DNA of 64,000 bases. Origin: Kribbella soli. Its GTDB lineage: Bacteria > Actinomycetota > Actinomycetes > Propionibacteriales > Kribbellaceae. Made by a program: the position numbers and the translations under genes. How positions within the stretch are numbered: position 1 is the first letter of the stretch; every line of letters starts with the position of its first letter. Below are positions 16,647 through 26,333 of the stretch, piece after piece. The stretch lies in contig NZ_SJJZ01000001.1 of the NCBI RefSeq assembly GCF_004331345.1, forward strand, positions 1,364,001 through 1,428,000, written 5' to 3'. The notes under the pieces are model-generated. The model ran no database searches and was not told the DNA's origin. It was given only the letters and a program-made list of their open reading frames with translations.

Positions 16647-19600
16647 ATGCTCTGGTGGTCTGGTTCTCGATCCGCGGATCGCCGGAGGAGGCGGGTGGCC
16701 GTTGTCGCGGCGGCCGCTCTGCTGGGCGGCCTGCTGGTGACGACGCCGGCGGCAGCCGACGATCCGGCTCCGGTGACGTTGGCGGCGTTCGAGGGTGCGG
16801 AGCCGTTCGCGGCGCCCCCGAACCCCGGGATCTTCACCTGGGGCAGCGACGCGGACGACCCGCCGACGCTCGAGCTGCAGACTCGGGCAGACGCACCGGC
16901 CGGCGAGAAGGTGCTGCACGGGACGTACGACATCAGCGGCTGGGGCGGGTTCAGCCACGACATCACGTACGACGTGAACCCCGGCGACTGGTCGCCGTAC
17001 AAGGGGATCCGGTTCTGGTGGTACGGGCAGAACACCGCCCCGCTTCCGCCCGGCTCCGGGAAGCGGATCTTCTTCGAGATCAAGGACGGCGGCGCGAACG
17101 CCGAGGCGTCCGAGTTGTGGAACACCAGCTTCACCGACGACTGGCAGGGCTGGCACCTGGTCGAGATCCCGTTCAGCGACCTCGTGTACCGCGGCGACTA
17201 CCAGCCCGTCGGCGGTATCGACCACATCCTGAACCTGACCCAGATGTGGGGCTACGCGTTCACGATGCCGGCCGGTGCACCGGGTGAGTTCGCGATCGAC
17301 CAGGTCGAGGTCTACGGCAAGGCCGACCCGGCCCTGAAGAACAGCGTCGTCACCGACGCCGACGTGTACCCGGTCAAGGAGGGCGCGACCGCGCAGGTGA
17401 AGGTCTCGGTGGCGACCACCGGCGGTACGCCGCTCGAGGAGCCGGTCACCGTCGACTACAAGACCGGAACCGGAACGGCCGGCGCCGACGACTACACGCC
17501 GGTCTCCGGAACGATCACGTTCCCGGCCGGAACAGTTTCCGGAACGTCGCAGAACATTTCCGTGACCACCCGGAAAGACCGTTCCGCAGAGGTCGCGGAA
17601 ACCGTTCCCCTCGAGCTCACGGTCAGCGGTGCGAAGGCCCCGCAGACCCAGCCGGTCGTGGTGGTCGACGCACACGACCTGCCGTACCTGAACCGGAAAC
17701 TCCCGATCAAGAAACGTGTTTCCGACCTGCTCGCCCGGATGACGACGGCGGAAAAGGTCGGACAGATGACCCAGGCCGAGCGGAACGCGCTCCGGTCCCG
17801 CTCGGACATCGCGTCGTACGCGCTCGGCTCGCTGCTGTCCGGCGGCGGCTCCGTCCCGACCCCGAACACCCCGGCCGCGTGGGCCGCGATGATCGACACC
17901 TTCCAGCTGAACGCGCAGGCGACCCGGCTGCAGATCCCGTTGATCTACGGCGTCGACGCGGTGCATGGGCACAACAACGTGATCGGCGCGACGATCCTGC
18001 CGCACAACATCGCGATCGGCGCCACTCGCGATCCCGACCTGGCCCGGCGGACCGGTGAGGTGACCGCGACCGAGGTCCGCGCCACCGGCATCCCGTGGGA
18101 CTTCGCGCCGTGCGTGTGCGTGGTGCGCGACGACCGCTGGGGCCGTGCGTACGAGGGGTACGGCGAGGATCCGGCGCTCGTGCAGTCGATGGCGACCGTG
18201 ATCACCGGTCTGCAGGGCAAGGGCGACGGCAGTCAACTCGCACGCAACAACCACGTCCTCGCGACGGCGAAGCACTTCGTCGGCGACGGCGGTACGACGT
18301 ACGGCAGCTCGACGACCGGCTTGTACAAGATCGACCAGGGCATCACGCAGGTGACCCGGCAGCAACTGGAGACCATCCACCTCGCGCCGTTCAAGACTGC
18401 CGTCGACCTCGGCATCGGCACCGTGATGCCGTCGTACTCGAGCATGTCGGTCGACGGCGCCGCGCCGGTCAAGATGCACGGGGACGGTGAGCTGATCAAC
18501 GGCGTGCTGAAGCAGCGGATGGGCTTCGACGGGTTCGTGATCAGTGACTGGCAGGCGATCGACCAGCTGCCGGGCGACTACGCGAGCGACATCCGTACGT
18601 CGATCAACGCCGGCCTGGACATGATCATGGTGCCGACGAACTACCAGGGCTTCACCCAGGGCCTGACCGAGGAGATCGGCGCCGGCCGGATCCCGATGAC
18701 GCGGATCGACGACGCGGTCCGCCGGATCCTGACCGAGAAGTTCAAGCTCGGCCTGTTCGAGCACCCGTACGCCGACACATCCAACGCCGCGTCGATCGGA
18801 TCGGCCGCGCACCGCGCCGTCGGGCGTGAGGCCGCGGCGAAGTCGCAGGTACTGCTGAAGAACGACGGCAATCTGTTGCCACTAGCATCCACCGCCAAGG
18901 TGTATGTCGCCGGCAGCAACGCGAACGACCTCGGCAACCAGATGGGCGGCTGGAGCATCAGCTGGCAGGGCGGATCCGGTGCGACGACCACGGGTACGAC
19001 GATCCTCGACGGGATCAAGCAGGTGGTGCCTGACGCGACGTTCAGCGCGGACGCGTCAGCGCCGCTCGAGGGTCACGACGTCGGCGTGGTCGTGGTCGGC
19101 GAACGCCCGTACGCGGAAGGAATCGGGGATGTCGGCAACGGTCATGACCTGCTGCTCTCGGATGCCGACAAGGCGGCCGTGGACAAGGTCTGCGGTGCGA
19201 TGAAGTGCGTCGTACTGATCGTGTCCGGGCGTCCGCAGGTGATCGCGGATCAGCTCGGCAAGATTAACGCGCTGATCGCGTCGTGGCTGCCGGGGACCGA
19301 GGGTGCCGGGGTTGCGGACGTGCTGTTCGGCAAGGTCCCGTTCAGCGGTCGCCTGCCGGTCAGCTGGCCGCGCACGGAGGACCAGCAGCCGTTGAACGTC
19401 GGCGATGCGTCCTACAACCCGCAGTACCCGTTCGGTTGGGGCCTCACGACCCAGTCCGCAGCCCGTGCCGCACTGACCGAGGCCCGCAACACCCTGCTGC
19501 GTAAGCACGATCCGTACGCGGTGGCGGCCGGGATCGCAGCGAGTGCCGCGCTCCAGGTCCGCGACTGGTCGGGGCCGCAGGCAACCATCGCCCTGGCCGC

Positions 19601-19814
19601 GGCCGCCCAGTCCGCCAAGTTCCTGGAGCGCACCACGGCGGACACCTTCGCCGAGGACGATGCGGTCGTCGGCGTGGCTCGGTGGATCGCGCAGAACCAC
19701 GTCGGCCAGAACGTGACCGAGCCGGCGTCGAAGCTCATCTCTGACGCCGACCACGCCCTGCTCAGCGGTCAGCTGAGCAGCGCGGTCACGAAACTGACTG
19801 CGGCTTCCAGGTAA
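16647..19814 (+). CDS. Secreted glycoside hydrolase family 3 protein with N-terminal binding and Calx-beta modules
   Basis: 1,055 residues. A signal peptide (about 1-37) is followed by a CBM/CIA30-like beta-sandwich (about 45-225), a Calx-beta-like module (about 240-340), the GH3 N-terminal barrel (about 350-700) with the nucleophile in GFVISDWQAID (Asp634), the GH3 C-terminal domain (to about 940), and an extra helical tail. It probably acts as an exo-beta-glucosidase on beta-glucans outside the cell. GAGGAG lies 5 bases before the ATG. Two CebR-like palindromes bracket the promoter, implying induction by an oligosaccharide. Confidence 0.93.
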   Translation: MLWWSGSRSADRRRRRVAVVAAAALLGGLLVTTPAAADDPAPVTLAAFEGAEPFAAPPNPGIFTWGSDADDPPTLELQTRADAPAGEKVLHGTYDISGWGGFSHDITYDVNPGDWSPYKGIRFWWYGQNTAPLPPGSGKRIFFEIKDGGANAEASELWNTSFTDDWQGWHLVEIPFSDLVYRGDYQPVGGIDHILNLTQMWGYAFTMPAGAPGEFAIDQVEVYGKADPALKNSVVTDADVYPVKEGATAQVKVSVATTGGTPLEEPVTVDYKTGTGTAGADDYTPVSGTITFPAGTVSGTSQNISVTTRKDRSAEVAETVPLELTVSGAKAPQTQPVVVVDAHDLPYLNRKLPIKKRVSDLLARMTTAEKVGQMTQAERNALRSRSDIASYALGSLLSGGGSVPTPNTPAAWAAMIDTFQLNAQATRLQIPLIYGVDAVHGHNNVIGATILPHNIAIGATRDPDLARRTGEVTATEVRATGIPWDFAPCVCVVRDDRWGRAYEGYGEDPALVQSMATVITGLQGKGDGSQLARNNHVLATAKHFVGDGGTTYGSSTTGLYKIDQGITQVTRQQLETIHLAPFKTAVDLGIGTVMPSYSSMSVDGAAPVKMHGDGELINGVLKQRMGFDGFVISDWQAIDQLPGDYASDIRTSINAGLDMIMVPTNYQGFTQGLTEEIGAGRIPMTRIDDAVRRILTEKFKLGLFEHPYADTSNAASIGSAAHRAVGREAAAKSQVLLKNDGNLLPLASTAKVYVAGSNANDLGNQMGGWSISWQGGSGATTTGTTILDGIKQVVPDATFSADASAPLEGHDVGVVVVGERPYAEGIGDVGNGHDLLLSDADKAAVDKVCGAMKCVVLIVSGRPQVIADQLGKINALIASWLPGTEGAGVADVLFGKVPFSGRLPVSWPRTEDQQPLNVGDASYNPQYPFGWGLTTQSAARAALTEARNTLLRKHDPYAVAAGIAASAALQVRDWSGPQATIALAAAAQSAKFLERTTADTFAEDDAVVGVARWIAQNHVGQNVTEPASKLISDADHALLSGQLSSAVTKLTAASR

Positions 19815-19819
19815 GACAA

Positions 19820-19862
19820 GTGTTGGCCGGGACGGTGACCCCTCATCCGTCCCGGCCAACAC
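19820..19862. terminator. Strong terminator between GH3 and the exported protein
   Basis: A perfect 16-base stem (GTGTTGGCCGGGACGG with CCGTCCCGGCCAACAC) encloses an 11-base loop. It begins 6 bases after the GH3 stop and can also serve the convergent gene. Confidence 0.8.
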
Positions 19863-19916
19863 CCCCCAGGCGCGCTACTCCCCCCGCACGCCGTCCCCGT
19901 GCCTCCTGCGCGAAGT

Positions 19917-20576
19917 TCAGCGGCTGACCTTCGCCGCCGCCTGGCGCGCGAGCTTGTCGAAGTTCGGCGCCGGTACGCCCGGGCCCATCTCGCTGAACGC
20001 CAGCACCGACACGTTGCGGCCCTTCAGCGTGACGGCGTACGGGAACCCGCCCGCCTCGCTGCCCGGGTCGTTCGGCTTCGGGTAGTCGTGCCAGCGGATC
20101 ACCTGCGTGAGGTCGCCCGAGGCCCCCTTGACCACGCGGTTCTCGGTGATCTTCCGTGCGTGCGTCGGCGCCGGCTTGCTGTACGTGCAGCTCTTCAGCG
20201 TCGCGATGATCGAGTTGTACGCCGCCCGCGCGGTCGCCGCGTTCGCGTACTGGCTGACGTACTGCGCGCCGTACGCGTCCATCTCGTCGGTGAACCCACG
20301 GGCCATCCGCGCCGAGACTCGCTTGCCCTCGGTCGACGCCGGTCCGCAGTACGTCTTCGGCAGGATCCCCCTGTCAACCTGCCGAATCCAGTCCCGCCGC
20401 GCGTCGGCCTTCTTCACCTCGCCTACGGTCAGCATCTGCGACCGGCTCAGCGCCGTCGCAGACGTCGTACCGGCGTCCGCCCCCTGCGTCGCCAGGGCTG
20501 TGAGCCCAACGGCCAGCACTCCTGTCGCCACACCGGTCGCAACCACACCTCGGCGCATGCCCCCAGCAAACCTCAT
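19917..20576 (-). CDS. Exported protein of unknown function (sensor-domain-like)
   Basis: 219 residues from the ATG at 20576. A signal peptide (about 1-34, ending near DAGTTSATA) precedes an exported domain with two cysteines (TYCGPAS and KSCTYSK) that could form a disulfide. The pattern of alternating strands (TARAAYNSIIATLKSC, RNVSVLAFSEM) recalls extracellular PknH-like sensor domains of actinobacteria, but the match is weak. It is a single gene downstream of the araC-type regulator and convergent with GH3. The frame is open further upstream inside its neighbour, but no signal peptide would result. Confidence 0.75.
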   Translation of the reverse strand: MRFAGGMRRGVVATGVATGVLAVGLTALATQGADAGTTSATALSRSQMLTVGEVKKADARRDWIRQVDRGILPKTYCGPASTEGKRVSARMARGFTDEMDAYGAQYVSQYANAATARAAYNSIIATLKSCTYSKPAPTHARKITENRVVKGASGDLTQVIRWHDYPKPNDPGSEAGGFPYAVTLKGRNVSVLAFSEMGPGVPAPNFDKLARQAAAKVSR

Positions 20577-20641
20577 GTCCCGTCCCCTCGTCGGTTGGTT
20601 GTACGAGTAGACGTGCGACTCCCGGAAAAAGTTGTTCTGGT

Positions 20642-21559
20642 CTAGACGGAGGATCTGCCGCGGAGTCGGCGGAGCATCCGGGCGTCCTCGAAGCCGACGG
20701 TGCGGGCGGCGGACTCGACAGTGGTGCCGTGGCCGATGAGGTGTTCGGCTCGCTCCAGGCGGAGGAGCTGCTGGTACCGGAGCGGGGTGAGGCCGGTGGC
20801 GGCGGTGAAGATGCGGGTCAGCGTGCGTTCGCTGACGCCGATCTGTCCGGCCAGGTCGGTCAGCGGCAGCCGGTCGGCGTACCGGGCGTCGATGACGTCC
20901 TGGACGCGGTGCGCGAGGTCGTTGAGGTGACCCCGGTGGCGGAGCATCGCGGATTCCTGCAGTTCGTCGCCGTTGCGGCGGGCGTAGACGACCATCTCGC
21001 GCGCGACCCGGGCCGCCGCCTCGGCGCCACGGCCGACCGCGACCAGGTGCAGTGCGAGGTCGATACCGCTCGCGATTCCGGCGGAGGTGATGACGCGATC
21101 GTCCTCGACGTACAGCACGTCCCGCACGATGATCGCCCGCGGGTAGCGGGCAGCCAACTCGTCGGTCAGGTCGTGGTGGGTCGTGAAGCGCCGCCCGTCG
21201 AGCAGGCCCGCCCACCCGAGCGCGTCGGCGCCCGAGCAGACGCTCGCGACCGACCCGCCCGCCGCGTGGTGCGCACGCAGTCGCTGCCGGAACTCCAGTC
21301 CGATCGGCGGCTCCGGCGACAACCGCGGGGATCGCCATCCCGGTACGACGACCAGGTCCCCCGCATCGAGCTCCGGCCACTCCAGTTGGGCCCGCAACGG
21401 CACGCCCTGAGCGGTCCCGATCTCCTCGGATTCGGCGACGTACGAGACCTCGTAGCCGTACCCGAAGTCGTTCGCCGTCGTGAACACCTGCGCCGGCCCG
21501 GCGAGATCCAGCAAGTGGAGCCTCGGCACCAGTACGAAGACCACGCGGGTAGGGCGCAT
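20642..21559 (-). CDS. GlxA-type transcriptional regulator (DJ-1/PfpI domain plus AraC HTH)
   Basis: 305 residues. The N-terminal half is a class I glutamine amidotransferase-like DJ-1/PfpI domain with the nucleophile-elbow cysteine in SVASVCSGADALG (Cys108). The C-terminal half holds two AraC helix-turn-helix motifs (LTDLAGQIGVSERTLTRIF and TVESAARTVGFEDARML). Such regulators often control nearby amidohydrolase or isochorismatase genes, and an isochorismatase-type hydrolase gene ends 4 bases upstream. The regulator is probably co-transcribed with it. The ligand is unknown. Confidence 0.9.
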   Translation of the reverse strand: MRPTRVVFVLVPRLHLLDLAGPAQVFTTANDFGYGYEVSYVAESEEIGTAQGVPLRAQLEWPELDAGDLVVVPGWRSPRLSPEPPIGLEFRQRLRAHHAAGGSVASVCSGADALGWAGLLDGRRFTTHHDLTDELAARYPRAIIVRDVLYVEDDRVITSAGIASGIDLALHLVAVGRGAEAAARVAREMVVYARRNGDELQESAMLRHRGHLNDLAHRVQDVIDARYADRLPLTDLAGQIGVSERTLTRIFTAATGLTPLRYQQLLRLERAEHLIGHGTTVESAARTVGFEDARMLRRLRGRSSV

Positions 21560-21563
21560 CCGG

Positions 21564-22163
21564 TCAGGATGACACGGGTACGCCGGTGAGCTCGTCGAGC
21601 GTCCGGATGGTGGCGAACCGGCCGGCCAGCGCGTACTCCGTGCGCTCGACGACCTGCTCCGCGGTCAGGGTCCGCGGATCGGCGAGGATCTCGTCCATGG
21701 TCGCCTCGTCGCGGATCGACCAGTGCGCCAACGCCATCGTCGCGGTCGCCTCGGTGACGAACACGACGTCGTACCCGAGGTCGGACGCGACGCGTGCGGT
21801 GGTCTCGCAGCACTGCTCGGTACGGATGCCGGAGACAACGATCTCGCCGACGCCGTGCTGGGTCAGCAGCTGCTGCAGATTCGTTGTGGTGAAGGCGTTG
21901 TGCGACGTCTTGGTGAGGATCGGCTCCCCCGGCAACGGTTCGAGACCGTCGATCAGCTGGACGTGGCCGTTGGCCGGGTCGAACGCGCCACCGGTCCCCG
22001 GCTCGGTGTGCAGCACCCAGACGACGAGATCGCCCTTGTCCCGGGCGGCACGCACGAGGCGGTCCACCCGCTCGGCGATGTCGGGGTGGTTCACCAGCTG
22101 CCAGTTCGGGCGGACCCGGAACGATTCCTGGACGTCGATCACGATCAGTGCGGTTCGGCTCAT
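21564..22163 (-). CDS. Isochorismatase family cysteine hydrolase
   Basis: 199 residues. The triad expected for the family is visible: Asp10 (ALIVIDVQESF), Lys85 (ILTKTSHNAF) and Cys118 (GIRTEQCCETTARVA). The usual CV after the nucleophile is CC here. Related enzymes hydrolyse N-carbamoyl compounds, nicotinamide or isochorismate; the substrate cannot be assigned. It forms a two-gene unit with the GlxA-type regulator, so it may be the regulated enzyme. Confidence 0.88.
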   Translation of the reverse strand: MSRTALIVIDVQESFRVRPNWQLVNHPDIAERVDRLVRAARDKGDLVVWVLHTEPGTGGAFDPANGHVQLIDGLEPLPGEPILTKTSHNAFTTTNLQQLLTQHGVGEIVVSGIRTEQCCETTARVASDLGYDVVFVTEATATMALAHWSIRDEATMDEILADPRTLTAEQVVERTEYALAGRFATIRTLDELTGVPVSS

Positions 22164-22353
22164 GACCTCATCCTCGCGCGCGAACGACGTACCGCTGAAG
22201 GCTCGATCAGGCCCCGGACCGGACCGATCTGGTCACGACCGGCAACAACGCGGAGAGATCGGACGAATTCACACCGTTCCGAACTGTTCCAAACACTCCT
22301 CCGGCGTGCTTATCGTGCCCAGGTCTGCTTCTACAACGATTGAGGGGATTGCG

Positions 22354-23610
22354 ATGCCCGATCACCTGCCCCGCCGTCAGGTCCTGCGGACCGCCGGCGC
22401 CCTGGGCCTCGGTGCCGCCGCCGCGGGCGCGCTCGCTAGCACCGCGGACGCCAGTACCCAGGCCAGTTCGACTGCTGGTACGCCGGATAAGTCGACGTCA
22501 CATGCTCCAGATAAGTTGACGGGTATGGGCGCACACCACGGCAAGCTCGAGATCCGCAAGGACCCGTTCGGCACCACTCCGGACGGTCAGAAGGTCGACG
22601 TCTACACGTTCACCAACGGCCGGGTGACGATCTCGATGCTCACCTGGGGCGCGACCATCCAGCGGGTCGAGACGCCGGACCGCCGCGGCAAGACCACGAA
22701 CATCAGCCTCGGCTTCGACAACCTGCCGGACTACGCCGCGCTCAGCCCGTACTTCGGGGCCACCATCGGGCGGTACGGCAACCGGATCGCCAAGGGCAAG
22801 TTCACCCTGGACGGGACGGCGTACCAGATCCCGGTCAACAACGGTGAGAACGCGTTGCACGGGGGCACGCTCGGCTTCGACAAGAAGGTCTGGAAGGCGA
22901 AGGTCGTCCAGAGCGACAAGGCCGTTGGCGTCGCGTTCACCTACGTCAGCCCGGACGGCGAGATGGGCTTCCCTGGTGAGCTCACCAGCACCGTCACGTA
23001 CACGCTGGACAAGCGCGACGACCTGCGGATCGACTACCACGCGACCGTGGCCGGCAAGCCGACGATCGTGAACCTGACCAACCACGTGTACTTCAACCTG
23101 CTCGGCGAGGGCAACGGCACCATCTACGACCACGTGCTGGAGCTGAACGCGCCGAAGTACACGCCGGTCGACGCGACGCTGATCCCGACCGGCGAGATCG
23201 CGCCGGTCGCCGGTACGCCGTTCGACTTCAGCAGGCCGACCGCGATCGGCAAGCGGCTCCGCGGCGATCACCAGCAGCTGATCTTCGGCCGCGGGTACGA
23301 CCACAACTTCGTGATCGGCGGACAGCCGGACAGCAACGGCCTGCGACTCGCGGGGCGTTTCTGGGAGCCGGAGCACGGCCGCACGGTCGAGGTGCTCACC
23401 GACCAGCCGGGCGTCCAGTTCTACAGCGGCAACTTCCTCGACGGCACGTTCCTCGGCATCGGCAACAAGGCCTACCGCCAAGGCGATGCCTTCGCCTTCG
23501 AGACCCAGCACTTCCCGGACTCCCCGAACCACTCCAACTTCCCGTCGACGGTCCTCCGCCCCGGCGAGACCTACAAGTCCACCACCATCTACTCCTTCGG
23601 CACGAAGTAG
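22354..23610 (+). CDS. Exported aldose 1-epimerase (mutarotase)
   Basis: 418 residues from the ATG at 22354. A twin-arginine signal (PRRQVLRTAGALGLGAAAAG) is followed by a galactose mutarotase fold. Catalytic residues fit: His in ENALHGG, His in IVNLTNHVYFNLLG and the Glu of FAFETQHFPDSPNHSNFPS. It interconverts alpha and beta anomers of free sugars outside the cell, consistent with extracellular glycosidases such as the GH3 enzyme. GAGGGG precedes the ATG. It is a single gene. Confidence 0.9.
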   Translation: MPDHLPRRQVLRTAGALGLGAAAAGALASTADASTQASSTAGTPDKSTSHAPDKLTGMGAHHGKLEIRKDPFGTTPDGQKVDVYTFTNGRVTISMLTWGATIQRVETPDRRGKTTNISLGFDNLPDYAALSPYFGATIGRYGNRIAKGKFTLDGTAYQIPVNNGENALHGGTLGFDKKVWKAKVVQSDKAVGVAFTYVSPDGEMGFPGELTSTVTYTLDKRDDLRIDYHATVAGKPTIVNLTNHVYFNLLGEGNGTIYDHVLELNAPKYTPVDATLIPTGEIAPVAGTPFDFSRPTAIGKRLRGDHQQLIFGRGYDHNFVIGGQPDSNGLRLAGRFWEPEHGRTVEVLTDQPGVQFYSGNFLDGTFLGIGNKAYRQGDAFAFETQHFPDSPNHSNFPSTVLRPGETYKSTTIYSFGTK

Positions 23611-23618
23611 CCCGAAGG

Positions 23619-23699
23619 ACAGGAGGTAGTCGGCCCACACCGGGTCGGCCGAGGGTGAACACGGCGAGGGGTCCCGTCCTGGCGGGACCACCTCCTGTC
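23619..23699 (+). terminator. Branched RNA structure after the epimerase gene
   Basis: GACAGGAGGT (23619-23628) pairs with ACCTCCTGTC (23690-23699). Inside, CGGCC/GGCCG forms one small hairpin and GGTCCCG/CGGGACC (23670-23689) another, giving a possible three-way junction. It lies between the epimerase stop and the sensor kinase start, so terminator or leader element are both possible. Confidence 0.4.
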
Positions 23700-23760
23700 G
23701 TTCCGCCCCCTTGCCTGGCCTTTGCAACGGGCGCACGCTGGTCAGGGGTGGGGGTGACAG

Positions 23761-25500
23761 GTGGTGGCACCGGCGATCGCACGCGCCCGCGGTCCCGGGC
23801 CGTGGGTGCTGTGGGCCGCCGTCGTACTGGGTCTGGGCACGCTGCTCGCCTCGATCGCGCTCGCGATGGCGGGCGACGAACTGGTCCGGCCCGGCCTGCA
23901 GGCGTTCCTGTTCAACTGGATCACCATCCCGTACCTGATCAGCGGAACGATCGCGTGGTGGCGTCGACCGGAGAGCCGCCTCGGTCCGCTGATGATCACC
24001 ACCGCGTTCGTGATGGCTCTGACCGCTCTGCAGTGGTCGTCGCTGCCCGCGCTGCACTCGCTCGGCAACCTCCTCGACATGGTGCCGTCCGCCATGTTCC
24101 TGCACGTCTTCCTCGCCTATCCGACCGGGCAGCTGACGACCCGCCCGCGCCAGGTGGTGGTCATCGCCGGCTACGTGAACGTCGTGGTTCTCCAACTGGC
24201 GAAGATCCTGCTCGGTAGCAATCCGGACAGCCTGCTCGCGATCGCAGCCCAACCGGCGCTCGCGAGCCGCATCGAGCAGTTCCAGCTGATCGCGATGAGC
24301 GTTCTGCTGCTGATCGGCGCGGCCCTGCTCCTGGTACGCCGACCAAGCCCGGGCCTCGCGCGGAGACGTCCGGTGACGCTGCTGGTCGACACCTTCGGAC
24401 TCGCACTGGTGATGCTTGCGCTCCTGTACGTCGCAGGTCTGCGCGGCTGGCCACAGATCGAAACGGTCCGGCACATCACGTTCGCCGCCCTCGGCCTCGC
24501 GCCGGCCGCCTTCCTGCTGGGCCTGCTGGACGCCCGACTGGCCCGCACCGACGTCGGCGCTCTGTTGATGGAACTGCGCGCGCACCCGACCAGCGATCTG
24601 CGCGAGCCCCTGGCGCGTGCCCTGCACGACCCCTCCCTCACCTTGGCCTATTGGCTACCTCAGTACGGAACCTGGGCCGATCCGGACGGTCATGCCGTCA
24701 CCTTGCGGAGCACCGACGAGGGACGTGCGACCCGGATCATCCACCGCGACCACGAACCGATCATCGCCTTGGAGTTCGACCGATCGCTCGAGGACGAACG
24801 CGAACTGCTCGACGCCGTCGCGGCGGCGGCCGGGATCGCCTTGGAGAACAACAGGCTGCAGGTGGAGCTCCGTGCCCGTCTGCAGGAACTGCAAGGTTCG
24901 CGGGCCCGGGTCGTCGACGCCGAACAGAAGGAACGGCAGCGGCTCGAACGCAACCTGCACGACGGTGCACAGCAGCGCCTGGTGGCCTTGGCGCTCGAAC
25001 TCGGGCTGCTCGCCAACAGCTCCACGGACAGCAGCGAAACCGCTGCACGGCTGCTGCAGGCGAAGCGCGAGGTCGCCGTCTCCCTGGACGAGTTACGTGA
25101 CGTGGCGCGCGGCATCCATCCCGCTGTGCTCACCGGCCACGGCCTGGCGGTCGCGCTGGAGTCACTGGCCGCACAAGCCGCCGTACCCGTCGAACTCGAC
25201 GTCGCGATCGACGGACGGCTACCCGAACGCGTCGAGATCGCTGCGTACTACGTCGTCAGCGAGAGCCTCACGAACATCGGTAAGCACGCGGCGGCGACCA
25301 CCGCCTCGGTCCGTGTCACTCGGTCGGCGGACGCGATCGTCCTCACGGTCATCGACGACGGCGTGGGCGGCGCGGACACCGAGCGTGGGACCGGGCTGCG
25401 CGGGCTCGCCGACCGGGTCGAGGCCGTCGGCGGTCAGTTGCGGATCTGGAGTCCGGCGGGCCACGGGACCCGGCTGGAAGCGGAGTTCCCATGCGAGTAG
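23761..25500 (+). CDS. Sensor histidine kinase, NarL-partner type (HisKA_3)
   Basis: 579 residues from a GTG at 23761. About eight membrane helices lie in the first 270 residues. A GAF-like segment follows (about 280-365), then the dimerisation region with phospho-acceptor His400 in ERNLHDGAQQRL and an HATPase domain (VVSESLTNIGKHA, GTGLRGLADRVEAVGG). The response regulator gene overlaps its end by 10 bases, so the two are translated together. The signal is unknown. Downstream membrane genes at 26.3-27.8 kb may be its targets. Confidence 0.92.
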   Translation: MVAPAIARARGPGPWVLWAAVVLGLGTLLASIALAMAGDELVRPGLQAFLFNWITIPYLISGTIAWWRRPESRLGPLMITTAFVMALTALQWSSLPALHSLGNLLDMVPSAMFLHVFLAYPTGQLTTRPRQVVVIAGYVNVVVLQLAKILLGSNPDSLLAIAAQPALASRIEQFQLIAMSVLLLIGAALLLVRRPSPGLARRRPVTLLVDTFGLALVMLALLYVAGLRGWPQIETVRHITFAALGLAPAAFLLGLLDARLARTDVGALLMELRAHPTSDLREPLARALHDPSLTLAYWLPQYGTWADPDGHAVTLRSTDEGRATRIIHRDHEPIIALEFDRSLEDERELLDAVAAAAGIALENNRLQVELRARLQELQGSRARVVDAEQKERQRLERNLHDGAQQRLVALALELGLLANSSTDSSETAARLLQAKREVAVSLDELRDVARGIHPAVLTGHGLAVALESLAAQAAVPVELDVAIDGRLPERVEIAAYYVVSESLTNIGKHAAATTASVRVTRSADAIVLTVIDDGVGGADTERGTGLRGLADRVEAVGGQLRIWSPAGHGTRLEAEFPCE

Positions 25501-26135
25501 CGATCGCCGAGGACAGCGTGCTGCTGCGCGAGGGACTCACCCGCATCCTCGAGAGCGCCGGCCTGGACGTGGCCGCGGCGTACGACAACGCCGACGACCT
25601 GCTGCGGTACGTCCGCAGCTTCCCGCCGCAGGTTGCGATCCTCGACATCCGGCTGCCTCCGACGCACAACGACGAGGGCATGCGCGCCGCCCTGCGGATC
25701 CGCGAGCAGCATCCGGGGGTCGGCGTCCTGGTGCTGTCGCAGTACCTCGAACTCGGCCTGGCGATGCAGCTGCTGTCGGAGTCCGCCGAAGGTGTCGGCT
25801 ATCTGCTGAAGGACCGGATCAGCGACGTGGACGACTTCGTCGGCGCGGTACGGCGGGTGGCCGGCGGCGGTTCGGCGGTCGACCCGAAGATCGTCTCCAC
25901 GCTGCTCAAACGGCGGCGCGGTGACGATCCGCTCGCCGTACTGACTCCGCGCGAGCGGGAAGCCCTGGAATTGATGGCGACCGGCGCCTCGAACCAGGGC
26001 ATCGCCGACGCGCTGACGATCACGCTGCGGGCCGCGGAGAAGTACGTCTCCGGCATCTTCACCAAGCTCGGCATCCCGTCCACCCGCAGCGAATCCCGCC
26101 GGGTGCTGGCCGTGCTGGTCTACCTGCGCGCCTGA
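25491..26135 (+). CDS. NarL/FixJ family response regulator
   Basis: 214 residues. The receiver domain has the acidic pair in VAIAEDSV, the phospho-acceptor Asp52 in VAILDIRLPPT and the conserved Lys in GYLLKDR. The C-terminal LuxR-type HTH is clear (LTPREREALELMATGASNQGIADAL). It overlaps the cognate kinase gene by 10 bases. It probably regulates its own unit and the CPBP/membrane-protein pair just downstream. Confidence 0.93.
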   Translation: MRVAIAEDSVLLREGLTRILESAGLDVAAAYDNADDLLRYVRSFPPQVAILDIRLPPTHNDEGMRAALRIREQHPGVGVLVLSQYLELGLAMQLLSESAEGVGYLLKDRISDVDDFVGAVRRVAGGGSAVDPKIVSTLLKRRRGDDPLAVLTPREREALELMATGASNQGIADALTITLRAAEKYVSGIFTKLGIPSTRSESRRVLAVLVYLRA

Positions 26136-26333
26136 CACACCAGAAACCCGAACCCCTCCTCCACCGGTCGCCCGGTCTCCCGAACGCGCCCGGAAACGCG
26201 AGTCTCGACGTAGACCCCGTCCCTGGAGGAAACAGTGCACAAATCCCGCGTGATGCAGAACGAACCCGACCCGCCACGCCGGCCGGACCGTGCACCAAGT
26301 CCCCAGCCACCTGCGATTCCCAGGAGATCCGTC

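Noticed and set aside
22498..24627. A minus-strand open frame of about 700 codons opposite the epimerase and kinase genes
   Set aside because: It spans two well-supported plus-strand genes and the gap between them, and its translation is rich in Arg, Gly and Glu with no motif.
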